A stretch of 64,000 nt of DNA from Aldehydirespirator sp965220485 (GTDB lineage Bacteria; Actinomycetota; Acidimicrobiia; Acidimicrobiales; Aldehydirespiratoraceae), in the NCBI GenBank assembly GCA_965220485.1, contig OZ244832.1:682001-746000 (forward strand), written 5' to 3'. Below the pieces are notes generated by a model that was not told the origin of the DNA, searched no databases, and saw only the letters and a list, made by a program, of their open reading frames with translations. Shown in pieces: positions 41,676 to 50,714 of the stretch. Numbering within the stretch: the stretch's first letter is position 1; each line of letters opens with the position of its first letter. Made by a program: the position numbers and the translations under genes.

Positions 41676-41902
41676 GTCAGGCCTGTCCTCCGTCGGGATG
41701 AGAGAGCGTCACCATCGATGAGCGCCCCATCCTAGCGTTCGTGGTGTCAGCCCATGAGAGATTTTGATCTTGTGAAATATTTTGTTCCTGAGAACTGTTC
41801 CGTTCTTGCGCCCGTCGGTCCGCAGCGAGAGAGAGTCGGGTGGGAGACCTGGGGGTCCTCAGCGCTGCGCCGGGCGTAGCTCCGGGGCCGTAGTCTGAGG
41901 GC

Positions 41903-43528
41903 GTGGGCAGGACCTACGCCATCCGCACGTTCGGGTGCCAGATGAACGAGCACGACTCCGAGCGGATCGCGGGCCTGCTCGAGGACGACGGGTACGTACG
42001 CGCCTCCGCCCTGGAGGAGGCCGACGTGATGGTGCTCAACACCTGCTGCATCCGGGAGAACGCGGACAACAAGCTGTACGGCGCTCTGGGCCGGCTCAAG
42101 GCCGTGAAGGCCAAGCGGCCCGACGCGCTCATCGCGGTGGCCGGGTGCCTGGCCCAGAAGGACCGGGAGCTGGTCCGGGAGCGGGCCGGCCACGTCGATG
42201 TGGTCTTCGGCACCCACAACGTGCACCGGGCTGCGGAGCTCATCGACCACGCCCGGCGCAACGGGCCGGTGGTGGAGATCCTGACCGAGACCGTGAGGGA
42301 GGACGCCGAGGCGTTCCCGTCTGCTCTGCCGGTGCGTCGAGACTCGGACTACTCCGCCTGGGTGACCATCCAGATCGGATGCGACAACAGCTGCACGTTC
42401 TGCATCGTCCCCGCGGTGAGGGGCCCGGAGATCAGCCGACCCTTCGGGGAGCTGGTTGACGAGGTGGGGGCCTTGGCCGCCGGCGGGGTCAGCGAGGTCA
42501 CCCTGCTCGGCCAGAACGTCAACAGCTACGGCCGCGACCTGGCGCTGTCGCGCCGGGCGACCGCCAACGCCAACGGAGGCAGCGCCAGCAGCCACGGAAC
42601 TGCGGCAGCCGGCGACGACGGAACTGCGGCAGCCAGCAGCCACGGAACTGCGGCAGCCGGCGACGATGGAACTGCCGCAGCCAGCCACGGAACTGCGGCA
42701 GCCGGCGACGATGCTTGGTGGTGCGGGAAGCGCTGGCTGTCGGACAGGCGGGCCCGCCCGCTGTTCGCAGACCTGCTCCGGGCGGTGGGGCGGATCGACG
42801 GCATCCGCCGTGTGCGCTTCACCAGTCCGCATCCCAAGGACCTGCGGCCCGAGACCATCGCAGCCATGGCCGACGTTCCAACCGTGTGCGAGCACCTCCA
42901 CTTGCCGCTGCAGTCCGGCAGCGACGCCGTGCTGCGAGCCATGCGCCGGGGCTACACGGCCGAACGCTACCTGGAGCGGCTGCGGGCGGCCCGGGCCGCG
43001 GTGGACGACCTCGCCGTGTCCACCGACATCATCGTCGGGTTCCCCGGCGAGACCGAGAGCGACTTCGAGCAGACCCTGGAGGTAGCTGCCGAGGCCCGCT
43101 ACGACAGCGCCTTCACGTTCATCTTCTCGCCCCGTCCCGGCACCGCCGCAGCCGAGATGAGCGACCGGTTCGTGCCCCACGGCGTGTCAGTGGACCGCTA
43201 CGAGCGGCTGCGGCGGGTGATCGAGCGCTCCAGCCGCCTCGCCAACGAGGCCCGCATAGGCAGAGTGGAGGAAGTCGTGGTCGAGGGGCCCAGCAAGAAG
43301 GACCCGGCGGTTGCCACGGGGCGCGCCCGGCGCAACACGCTGGTGCATTTCCCGTCGCCCCCCGGCATCACGCCGCAACCCGGCACCTACGCCCGGGTCG
43401 AGGTGACCGCGGCTGCGGCCAACTTCCTTCAGGGCGAGGTGGTCGACCTCGAAGCGCCGCCTGCCGCGACCGGGGCAGCAGCCGTTTCGAGCCGGCGACG
43501 CATCCCCGTAGCCGTCGCCGCAAGCTGA
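41903..43528 (+). CDS. miaB: tRNA-2-methylthio-N6-dimethylallyladenosine synthase
   Basis: The 541-residue product from GTG 41903 begins MGRTYAIRTFGCQMNEHDSE. Cluster cysteines are FGCQMN, LNTCCIRE and VAGCLAQK, and the radical-SAM motif is IGCDNSCTFCIVPAVRG (CxxxCxxC). GQNVNSYG, EHLHLPLQSGSDAVLRAMRR and STDIIVGFPGETESDFEQTL follow, with a TRAM domain at the end. It methylthiolates i6A37 of tRNAs, the product of MiaA downstream. Unusually, residues about 228-272 are an insert of Ser-His-Gly-Thr-Ala-Ala repeats within the radical-SAM domain, between NSYG and RPLFADLL. Family length is about 450-500. Confidence 0.95.
   Translation: MGRTYAIRTFGCQMNEHDSERIAGLLEDDGYVRASALEEADVMVLNTCCIRENADNKLYGALGRLKAVKAKRPDALIAVAGCLAQKDRELVRERAGHVDVVFGTHNVHRAAELIDHARRNGPVVEILTETVREDAEAFPSALPVRRDSDYSAWVTIQIGCDNSCTFCIVPAVRGPEISRPFGELVDEVGALAAGGVSEVTLLGQNVNSYGRDLALSRRATANANGGSASSHGTAAAGDDGTAAASSHGTAAAGDDGTAAASHGTAAAGDDAWWCGKRWLSDRRARPLFADLLRAVGRIDGIRRVRFTSPHPKDLRPETIAAMADVPTVCEHLHLPLQSGSDAVLRAMRRGYTAERYLERLRAARAAVDDLAVSTDIIVGFPGETESDFEQTLEVAAEARYDSAFTFIFSPRPGTAAAEMSDRFVPHGVSVDRYERLRRVIERSSRLANEARIGRVEEVVVEGPSKKDPAVATGRARRNTLVHFPSPPGITPQPGTYARVEVTAAAANFLQGEVVDLEAPPAATGAAAVSSRRRIPVAVAAS
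42580..42715 (+). repeat. Tandem repeats coding for an insert in MiaB
   Basis: Units built from AGCCACGGAACTGCGGCAGC and GGCGACGACGGAACTGCGGC recur four to five times. They encode SHGTAAAGDDGTAAA-type repeats. Lengths are multiples of three, so the frame is kept. The block is inside the catalytic barrel region of miaB. Confidence 0.88.
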
Positions 43529-43641
43529 CTGAGGCGGTGACCTCGAAGCGGCCCGCACCACATGGCGGGGACCAGGGTGGCTCCGACCTCGCCGGCGCCG
43601 CGGGCGCCACGGGCGCGCAACCGGGACGGGAACACGCGGGA

Positions 43642-44646
43642 ATGGGCGGCTCCGGTGCTATCGGGACAAGCACGCCGCCCCCGGCGCCAGAACACGACGC
43701 AGCAGGCCGGTCGCCCGCTGATCGGAAGAGACTCGCCAAGCGGCCGCTGGTGATCGTCGGCCCCACCGCCTCGGGCAAGTCGGACATCGCGATGGGTGTG
43801 GCCAGGCTGATTGGCGACACCGAGATCGTGACGCTCGACTCGATGCAGGTCTACCGGGGCATGGACATCGGCACGGCCACTCCCACCGCGGCGGAGCAGT
43901 CCGAGGTGCGTCACCACCTGATCGACTTGGTGGACCCGTCCGAGGAGTTCGCGGTGGCCGGATTCCAGGCTCGGGCCGCCGCGGTGATCGGCGACATCCG
44001 CAGCCGGGGTGCCGTGCCCGTGTTGGTTGGCGGCACCGGCCTGTACGTCCGGGCCGTGATCGACGGGCTCCAGATCCCGGGGCGTTACCCGGAGGTGCGC
44101 TCCGGCCTAGAGGCCGAGCCCGACACGGGGGCCCTGCATCGCCGGCTGGTCGATCTCGATCCGGTGGCGGCCGGCCGCATGGAGCCCTCGAACCGGCGCC
44201 GGATCGTGAGAGCACTGGAGGTCACGATCGGCAGCGGACGGCCGTTCTCGTCGTACGGGCCCGGCCTGGGGCACTACCCGCCCACGCCGTTCGTGCAGGT
44301 GGGCCTGCGCTGGGACCGCGATCGGCTCGACGAGCGCATCGCAGCCCGCTACCAGCGGCAGATGGCTGACGGCTTCCTCGACGAAGTCCGATCACTGGCC
44401 ACCGGTCCGATCTCGCGCACCGCGTCACAAGCGCTGGGCTACAAGGAGCTGCTCGCCCACGTGCAGGGGCAGACGAGCCTCGAAGAAGCCCTGGAGATGG
44501 CCGTCGTGCGCACCCGCCGCTTCGCCCGCCGCCAGGAGCGATGGTTCCGCCGCGACCCCCGCATCGCATGGCTCGACGCTCCCGCCACCGCCGCCGACGT
44601 GCTGTCCGCCTGGGATGCTGAAGGTTGGGGCGGCACGGCGCTCTGA
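43642..44646 (+). CDS. miaA: tRNA dimethylallyltransferase
   Basis: The core begins KRPLVIVGPTASGKSDIAMG, the MiaA P-loop, followed by LDSMQVYRGMDIGTATPT, HHLIDLVDPSEEFAVAGFQA, PVLVGGTGLYVRAVIDGL, RRRIVRALEVTIGSGRPFS and ALGYKELLAHVQG, all family signatures. It transfers a dimethylallyl group to A37 of tRNA, giving the substrate for MiaB upstream. The start is uncertain: ATG 43642 and GTG 43537 are both in frame, and the ~35-70 residues before the P-loop are Gly/Ala/Pro-rich and not conserved. The ORF frame is open far upstream over miaB, which has no meaning. Confidence 0.93.
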   Translation: MGGSGAIGTSTPPPAPEHDAAGRSPADRKRLAKRPLVIVGPTASGKSDIAMGVARLIGDTEIVTLDSMQVYRGMDIGTATPTAAEQSEVRHHLIDLVDPSEEFAVAGFQARAAAVIGDIRSRGAVPVLVGGTGLYVRAVIDGLQIPGRYPEVRSGLEAEPDTGALHRRLVDLDPVAAGRMEPSNRRRIVRALEVTIGSGRPFSSYGPGLGHYPPTPFVQVGLRWDRDRLDERIAARYQRQMADGFLDEVRSLATGPISRTASQALGYKELLAHVQGQTSLEEALEMAVVRTRRFARRQERWFRRDPRIAWLDAPATAADVLSAWDAEGWGGTAL

Positions 44647-44823
44647 CTCGGGCGCGGCCCGCAGGCTGAGAGCACGGACGGTTCGGTCGTGGTGCCGACG
44701 GCGATCTCGACGAGATGCCCTGCCCACAGACGGAGTCGCGACGCTGGTCAGCAGCACCGACGCCGCGCGCGGGCGAATGGGCATACAGCTTGCATCCCGA
44801 AGTGTCTGCGCCAGCGGCGAAGC

Positions 44824-46014
44824 CTATTCGAGAAGGACTGTCTCTGCCGCGTGTTCGTGAAGCCGGCGCCACGAAACCAGCGAGCCCGAGCTGCGACGCT
44901 GGTTCTCGTCGCCTCCGTAGACCGCCAGAGCCTCGCGGGCGGTCTGAGTCTCGGCTAAACGGTCACGGGTCCGGACGGCGCTGTCGAGCAGGCTCGACGA
45001 CGGGGTCGCAGCCGACTTGGCCTCCACCAGCACGGTGCCCGACGGCCGCTCCACAACCAGATCGACCTCCGTTCCGCTTCGCTCGCGGTAGTGGGACAGG
45101 CCCGCGGTGAGGCCTCTGTTGGTCCTGTGCTTGAGGATCTCCGACACTGCCCAGGTCTCGAAGATGGCTCCGCGCAGCGGATGGGTGCGCAACTGTTCGG
45201 GAGCCCGGATTCCGAGGAGCCAGCACACCAGACCGGTGTCGTAGAAGTGCAGCTTGGGCATCTTAACGAGCCGTTTGCGGAGGGTGGCGTGGAACGCAGG
45301 CAGGGGGAAGGCCACGAAGCTGGCTTCAAGAAGGCTGAACCAGGCCTTCGCCGTGGGCTGGGAGACGCCGCAGTCGTTGGCCAGCGACGAGTAGTTGAGC
45401 AACTGCGCGGTGCGCCCCGCGCAGAACTGCACGAAGCGCTGGAACGCGTCGAGGTCTGCAATGCCGCTGATCAGGCGCACGTCCCGCTCGATGTATGTGG
45501 CCACATAGGAGCCGAGCCAGTCCGACGGAGCGAGGCCGCGGTCGAGGATCCGGGGGTATCCGCCGCAGAAGAGGGACTCCTCGAGACTGCGGGGATGCTC
45601 GTCGAAGCGCACGACCTCGCTTCGGGCCAGCGGCAGCAGGTTCAGCACGGTGGTGCGCCCCGCCAGCGATTGGCTGACCGACTCGAGAAGTGAGAGATTG
45701 TGTGAGCCCGTGAGGATCCAGCGTCCCGGTGCCGGATCGCTGTCGATGATGCCCTGAAGGTAGGACAGGATGTCCGGCAGCCGCTGGACTTCGTCCATCA
45801 CCGCACCGCGGGGAAACTGAGCCAGGAAGCCCCGCGGGTCGTCGGCCGCGAAGGCCCGCACGTCCGGGTCCTCCAGCGACACGTGCGGATGATCGGGGAA
45901 CACCGCGCGGCACAGGGTGGTCTTGCCGCTCTGGCGGGGCCCCGTCAGCGTCACCGACGGAGCCGCTCGCGCCGCCCGCTCCAAACGGGGCGCCAGGTCG
46001 CGGCGTACCAGCAC
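44824..46014 (-). CDS. AAA ATPase with DUF4143 C-terminal domain
   Basis: The 396-residue product starts MLVRRDLAPRLERAARAAPS. Walker A is VTLTGPRQSGKTTLCRAVF and Walker B-like sequence is GAVMDEVQRLPDILSYLQ, followed by WILTGSHNLSLLESVSQSLA. The C-terminal part has KLHFYDTGLVCWLLGI and the nuclease-like SGTEVDLVVERPSGTVLVEA with a Lys (E-D-x-K-like pattern ending EAKS). This is the common ATPase/DUF4143 family; biological role unknown. It converges on miaA and lies downstream of the SLH gene pair. Its composition matches the neighbours. Confidence 0.88.
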   Translation of the reverse strand: MLVRRDLAPRLERAARAAPSVTLTGPRQSGKTTLCRAVFPDHPHVSLEDPDVRAFAADDPRGFLAQFPRGAVMDEVQRLPDILSYLQGIIDSDPAPGRWILTGSHNLSLLESVSQSLAGRTTVLNLLPLARSEVVRFDEHPRSLEESLFCGGYPRILDRGLAPSDWLGSYVATYIERDVRLISGIADLDAFQRFVQFCAGRTAQLLNYSSLANDCGVSQPTAKAWFSLLEASFVAFPLPAFHATLRKRLVKMPKLHFYDTGLVCWLLGIRAPEQLRTHPLRGAIFETWAVSEILKHRTNRGLTAGLSHYRERSGTEVDLVVERPSGTVLVEAKSAATPSSSLLDSAVRTRDRLAETQTAREALAVYGGDENQRRSSGSLVSWRRLHEHAAETVLLE

Positions 46015-46190
46015 AAGCCCAGACTACCAGCCTTGATGCTAATCCAAAGTGCAAGCTTGATTCAGCAAATACAAGAGGACGCTACCTAACGGCGTGACAG
46101 CCTGACGTGGACAGGTTCCATCCGCAGCGCTTGGTCCGAGTTGTTCTGGACGTGGTCGTCTCGTGACACTTGGTCTTGCTGTTGATCTGT

Positions 46191-49100
46191 TCAACTCTCG
46201 CTTGCCGGGCTGGCGTACACGCGCAGACTCAAGGCGCCCCAGCAGAGGATCACATCGTCGCTGCTCAGCGCGCATGTGGTGTCGGTTCCGGCGTCGACGG
46301 CCTTGAATTTGCCGCTGGGCGCGGTGGCTCGACCGTCTCCGTTCGAGCCCCAGCAGGTGATGGTGTTGTCGGTGCGCAGCCCGCAGGAATGCGAACTGCC
46401 GGCGGTGATGGCTTTGAAGTTCCCGCTGGGCGCGTCAGTCTGGCCGTCTCCGTTCGAGCCCCAGCATGTGATGGAGTTGTCGCTGCGCAGCCCGCAAGAG
46501 TGCGAACTGCCGGCAGTGACGGTCTTGAAGCTCCCGCCGGGCGCGAAAGCGGGCTGACTGGTCCTGTCGCCTTCGTCCCAGGAATGGAAATAGCCCCAGC
46601 ATGTGATGGTGTTGTCGGTGCGCAGCCCGCAAGTCTGGTCACGGCCGGAGGCGATCTCTTTGAAGTGCCCATCGGGTGCACCAGAGGGCCGGCTGGCGGG
46701 GGCGCCTGTGTCGCTGGTATCGCTCCAGTCGTTGTAAGAGCCCCAGCAGATGATGGTGTTGTCGGTGCGCAGCCCGCAGGTGTGGTCACGGCCGACGGTG
46801 ACAGCCTTGAGGGTTCCGTCGGGCTGGTCGAGTCCGTAGTACTCGAATGATGTGCCCCAGCACTTGACTGTGCCATCACTGCGGAGTGCGCAAGCGTCAT
46901 CTCCGGAGTTGGCGTCGATGGCCTTGAAGCGCCCTCCGGGGGCGTCCGCTTGGCCGGATCGGTTGTTGCCCCAGCATGTGATGGTGTCGTCGCTGCGCAG
47001 CCCGCAGAAGTGGCCGCGTCCCCCGGTGACGGCTTTGAAGTTCCCGCTGGGCGCGTCAGTGTGGCCGTGTTCGTTGGAGCCCCAGCATGTGATGGTGTTG
47101 TCGCTGCGCAGCCCGCAAGAGTGCTGATTGCTTGCGGTGACAGCCTTGAAGGTTCCGCTGGGCGGGTCCGCTTGGCCGATATAGACGGAATGGGTTGTGT
47201 CATAGTTGGATCCCCAGCAGGTGATGGTGTCGTCGGTGCGCAGCCCGCAGGCATGGTCGTTGTCGGCAGCGATCGCCTTGAACGTGCCGTCAGGTGCGAC
47301 AAACGGCCGGTTGGTATTGCCGTCGTAGTATGTGCCCCAGCATGTGACGCTGCTGTCGCTGCGCAGCCCGCAACGGTGGCCGAAACCGACGGCGACGGCC
47401 TCGAAGCTCCCGGGTATGTTGGCATTGCCGGGCCAGCAGGCCATCGTGTTGTCGCTGCGGATCCCGCAAGTTTGGTATGGGCTGGCGTCGATGGACTTGA
47501 AGGTTCCGTCGGGGGGGACAGCTTGGCCGAAGGTGTTGTCTCCCCAGCATCTCACGGTGTCGTCGTAGCGGATCACGCAGGTGTGCCCGTAGTGGTCCCG
47601 TCCGTCGGTTGTGACAGCCTTGAGTGATGTGTATGGGTTGACTCTTGCACCATTTCCCGAATAGTTGATCGCATACCACATGCCGTTCCAAGTGGAGCCG
47701 TCGCCTTTGAATTTGCCGCGTCCCCAGCATTGGAGGGTGTCGTCGCTGCGAAGTGCACAGGAGTGCCGATTGCCAGCGGCGACGGTCTTGAAGGTCCCGC
47801 TGGGCGGGTGATGTTTGTTGTTTCTCCAGCATGTGATGGTGTCGTCGCTGCGCAGCCCGCAGACGGAGGTCACAGCACCGAATGCCGTAAGACCGCGGAC
47901 AGTGACGGCCTTCAGGCTTCCGCCGGGGGCGTCTGCTTGGCCCCACTGATTCAAGCCCCAGCAGGTGATGGTGTCGTCGCTGCGCAACGCGCAGGTGTGC
48001 AGACTCCCAGCAGACACCGCCTTGAAGGCCGCGTCGGGCGCGTTGGTCTGACCGTGTCCGTTGTAGCCCCAGCAGGTGATGGTGCCGTCGCTGCGCAGCC
48101 CGCAGGTGTGCGAACCGCCGGCGGTGACAGCCTCGAAGGATCCGCCGGGCGCGTCGGATTCGCCGTCTTCGTTGCTTCCCCAGCATGTGATGGTGTTGTC
48201 GGTGCGCAGCCCGCAAGAATGCGTCGGACCCGCCCAGCTGTTGCGCCTGTTCAGGGACCACCGAATACCGCTCCCGCCGGCAACGACAGCCTTGAAGGTT
48301 CCGTCGGGCGCGTTGGCTTGGCCGTGTTCGTCGTTGCCCCAGCATGTGATGGTGTTGTCGCTGCGCAGCCCGCAGGAATGCAGATTCCCAGCAGACACCG
48401 CTTTGAAGCTCCCGCTGGGCGCGGTGGTCTGACCATGTCTGTTGTAGCCCCAGCATGTGATGGTGTCGTCGGTGCGCAGCCCGCAAGAATGCGCCCCTCC
48501 GGCCGTGACGGCCTTGAAGGTTCCGCCGGGCGCGTTGGTTTGGCCGGTGTAGCGGTGGGCTTCATAGTTGGCCCCCCAGCATGTGACGGTGTCGTCGCTG
48601 CGCAGCCCGCAAGTGTGGAGATTTCCAGCAGACACAGCTTTGAAGCTCTCGCCGGGAGCGAGGGACCTTCCGTCGCCGTTGTCGCCCCAGCATGTGATGG
48701 TGTCGTCGGTGCGCAGCCCGCAGGTGTGCGAATCGCCGGCGGTGACAGCCTTGAAGCTGTGGATGGTTGATGTGGGCGTCGCAGGAGTGTCGTCTTCTGT
48801 GGCGTCTTGTTCGGGTCCGGGGATGTCGTCGACCCCGCCGGTGCGCGTGGCGTGATCCGGGGGCGGCGGAACCGACGGCTCGCCGAGCACGCATGTCGTG
48901 TACTCGTAGGGTTGCGGTGCCGCTCCGGCGATCCGCACGCCGGTGATGTTGACCGTGTAGCAGTGGTCGGGACCGCTGGGCGCGCGCAGCAGGTCCGAGT
49001 TCGTGTCGCCGGCTACCGCCCACACAATAGCTTGTTCCGGGGCGCTCCGAGAATTGGGGCGTGGAGCGGCGGAGCGGTGGATCACCTCTGTGGCGACCGG

Positions 49101-50714
49101 GCCGTCGCCGTCGGACATTGTGACCGAGGCGCCGGAGAAGTCCGCCCCGCCGAGCGAGAGCGACCATCTGCCCCAGACCGTCTCGGGGGGCACGTGGCCC
49201 GACGGGGGCCATGCCACGAAGCCCCGCGGCTCGCGCACGCGGGGCCGGCTGGCGAAAGTGTTGTCATCGCGTGGCCACAGCGCGTTGGCCTCCCGGCCGC
49301 GGCGGGCATTGCCGGTGCCCATCTCCATCGTCTGGGGGTACAGGATCCAGCGCCGGTGCCCGACTTCGGTGTTTTGCCCGCCGGGGTCCTGCATGTAGCC
49401 GTCGATGCCGGCCAGTCCCGCTGTGCCGATCCCGAGATTGGCTTCGGCGTAGCGGCGCCCGGTGTCGTTGTAGCACGCCCAGCCGCTGCCGGGCTCGTGC
49501 GACAGCCTGCCCTCGGCCAGCATCATCAGCGCCGTGTGCTGCGCTCCGGCGGAGCTGGCCGGATCCTCCTGCACCGTGCCGAGGCCGGCCATCTGGCGGT
49601 ACCAGTTCAGTCGTTGGAACACGCTGTCTCGGAACGGCTGTCCGGTGGTCCCCGCGATGCAGCCGTCCACATCCCCGGTGTAATCCCAGTCCGGCTCGGT
49701 CCGTCCGAACTCGGTGGTGTAGGCGTCGTGGACCGCGGACCGGTCCCAAGTGTCGATGCCGACCATGTCGGACCTGGACCCGTTGGCTTGGATCAACGGC
49801 TCGGACGCCTGGTTGCTCCGGCCGCGGTCGTCGCGCACCGCGTCGGCCGGAACCATGACCACGACGACACCATTGGCGGCAGGCTCGATCTCGACGGTGT
49901 ACGCGTGCGCCGAGCCGGACAAGCCGACGGCGCTCCCGTTGCTCACGTCTATGTCGTCCACGGCTAGGCCGGTGACGGCTTCGGAGAACGTGATCTTGGC
50001 GTCGAAGCTCTCACGGACTGCGTCCGGCGCGAGCGAGTCGAGCCACACCCACAGGGAGCCCAAGCTGAGAGATCGCGCCAAGAAAGTGGCCATCTCGCCT
50101 CTAGTTGTTGGCCGATCGGGGCAGAAGACGGTCCTGTCACCGCAGCCTTCGGTGACGCCCGAAGCAGCCAACCGAGCGACATCCGCCGCGTACCAGGCGT
50201 CAGCGGGGACGTCAGAGAAGCCGGGGTCGGGCCCGTGCGGCAGGTCGTAGGCCCGCGACAGGAACACCGCCATCTGGGCGCGGGTCACGCTACGGTCCGG
50301 GCAGAACCCGCTTCCGTCGCCGCATCCGCTGGTGACGCCGAGTTCAGCCATGCGCTCGATGAACGGTGCATGGAAGCCGTTTGGGTCGACATCGTCGAAC
50401 CGCGTCTGAGTCACCGCCAGCGGGTCGGCCCCGTCGAGCAGGCGCACGGTCCACACCGCCATCGTCATGCGGTCCAAAGGCTCGTCGGGGCAGAACCCGT
50501 CGTCACACAGGGTGCTAGCGAAGATGCCGTCCCCGGTCAGGGTGCGCACCGGCGCGGCATAGTAGGCGTCGGCTGGTACATCCGGATAGGGGGCTTCGTC
50601 CTGCGCGGTCGCCGTCAGAGGCGTCAACGCGGTCGACACCGCGGCGAGCGCGGCGACTGTGGCCCAACTCCGGCCGGCTCTTCGAAGAAGCACCCTGCGT
50701 GCAGGTGTCGTCAC
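46191..50714 (-). CDS. Secreted SLH protein with Ig-like domain, CAP domain and 21 RCC1-like repeats
   Basis: GTG 50714 overlaps the upstream stop (GTGA) and gives VTTPARRVLLRRAGRSWATV, a signal peptide. Three S-layer homology modules follow (YPDVPADAYYAAPVRTLTGD; GVTSGCGDGSGFCPDRSVTR; GVTEGCGDRTVFCPDRPTTR), each with a Cys pair. Then an Ig-like domain (FDAKITFSEAVTGLAVDDID) and a CAP/SCP domain (RLNWYRQMAGLGTVQEDPAS; LSHEPGSGWACYND; GHRRWILYP). From about residue 685 there are 21 RCC1-like repeats of the type SFKAVTAGDSHTCGLRTDDT-ITCWG, each with two cysteines; 21 would make three seven-bladed propellers. Total about 1507 residues. Likely role: surface adhesion or binding. The repeats make misassembly possible. 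Confidence 0.88.
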   Translation of the reverse strand: MTTPARRVLLRRAGRSWATVAALAAVSTALTPLTATAQDEAPYPDVPADAYYAAPVRTLTGDGIFASTLCDDGFCPDEPLDRMTMAVWTVRLLDGADPLAVTQTRFDDVDPNGFHAPFIERMAELGVTSGCGDGSGFCPDRSVTRAQMAVFLSRAYDLPHGPDPGFSDVPADAWYAADVARLAASGVTEGCGDRTVFCPDRPTTRGEMATFLARSLSLGSLWVWLDSLAPDAVRESFDAKITFSEAVTGLAVDDIDVSNGSAVGLSGSAHAYTVEIEPAANGVVVVMVPADAVRDDRGRSNQASEPLIQANGSRSDMVGIDTWDRSAVHDAYTTEFGRTEPDWDYTGDVDGCIAGTTGQPFRDSVFQRLNWYRQMAGLGTVQEDPASSAGAQHTALMMLAEGRLSHEPGSGWACYNDTGRRYAEANLGIGTAGLAGIDGYMQDPGGQNTEVGHRRWILYPQTMEMGTGNARRGREANALWPRDDNTFASRPRVREPRGFVAWPPSGHVPPETVWGRWSLSLGGADFSGASVTMSDGDGPVATEVIHRSAAPRPNSRSAPEQAIVWAVAGDTNSDLLRAPSGPDHCYTVNITGVRIAGAAPQPYEYTTCVLGEPSVPPPPDHATRTGGVDDIPGPEQDATEDDTPATPTSTIHSFKAVTAGDSHTCGLRTDDTITCWGDNGDGRSLAPGESFKAVSAGNLHTCGLRSDDTVTCWGANYEAHRYTGQTNAPGGTFKAVTAGGAHSCGLRTDDTITCWGYNRHGQTTAPSGSFKAVSAGNLHSCGLRSDNTITCWGNDEHGQANAPDGTFKAVVAGGSGIRWSLNRRNSWAGPTHSCGLRTDNTITCWGSNEDGESDAPGGSFEAVTAGGSHTCGLRSDGTITCWGYNGHGQTNAPDAAFKAVSAGSLHTCALRSDDTITCWGLNQWGQADAPGGSLKAVTVRGLTAFGAVTSVCGLRSDDTITCWRNNKHHPPSGTFKTVAAGNRHSCALRSDDTLQCWGRGKFKGDGSTWNGMWYAINYSGNGARVNPYTSLKAVTTDGRDHYGHTCVIRYDDTVRCWGDNTFGQAVPPDGTFKSIDASPYQTCGIRSDNTMACWPGNANIPGSFEAVAVGFGHRCGLRSDSSVTCWGTYYDGNTNRPFVAPDGTFKAIAADNDHACGLRTDDTITCWGSNYDTTHSVYIGQADPPSGTFKAVTASNQHSCGLRSDNTITCWGSNEHGHTDAPSGNFKAVTGGRGHFCGLRSDDTITCWGNNRSGQADAPGGRFKAIDANSGDDACALRSDGTVKCWGTSFEYYGLDQPDGTLKAVTVGRDHTCGLRTDNTIICWGSYNDWSDTSDTGAPASRPSGAPDGHFKEIASGRDQTCGLRTDNTITCWGYFHSWDEGDRTSQPAFAPGGSFKTVTAGSSHSCGLRSDNSITCWGSNGDGQTDAPSGNFKAITAGSSHSCGLRTDNTITCWGSNGDGRATAPSGKFKAVDAGTDTTCALSSDDVILCWGALSLRVYASPASES

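Noticed and set aside
41785..41800. GAACTGTTC upstream of miaB as a second LexA box
   Set aside because: The spacing is 1 bp instead of 4, so it does not fit the GAAC-N4-GTTC rule.
42715..43536. The 5' half of the long ORF containing miaA
   Set aside because: It overlaps miaB in another frame; MiaA similarity begins only near 43740.
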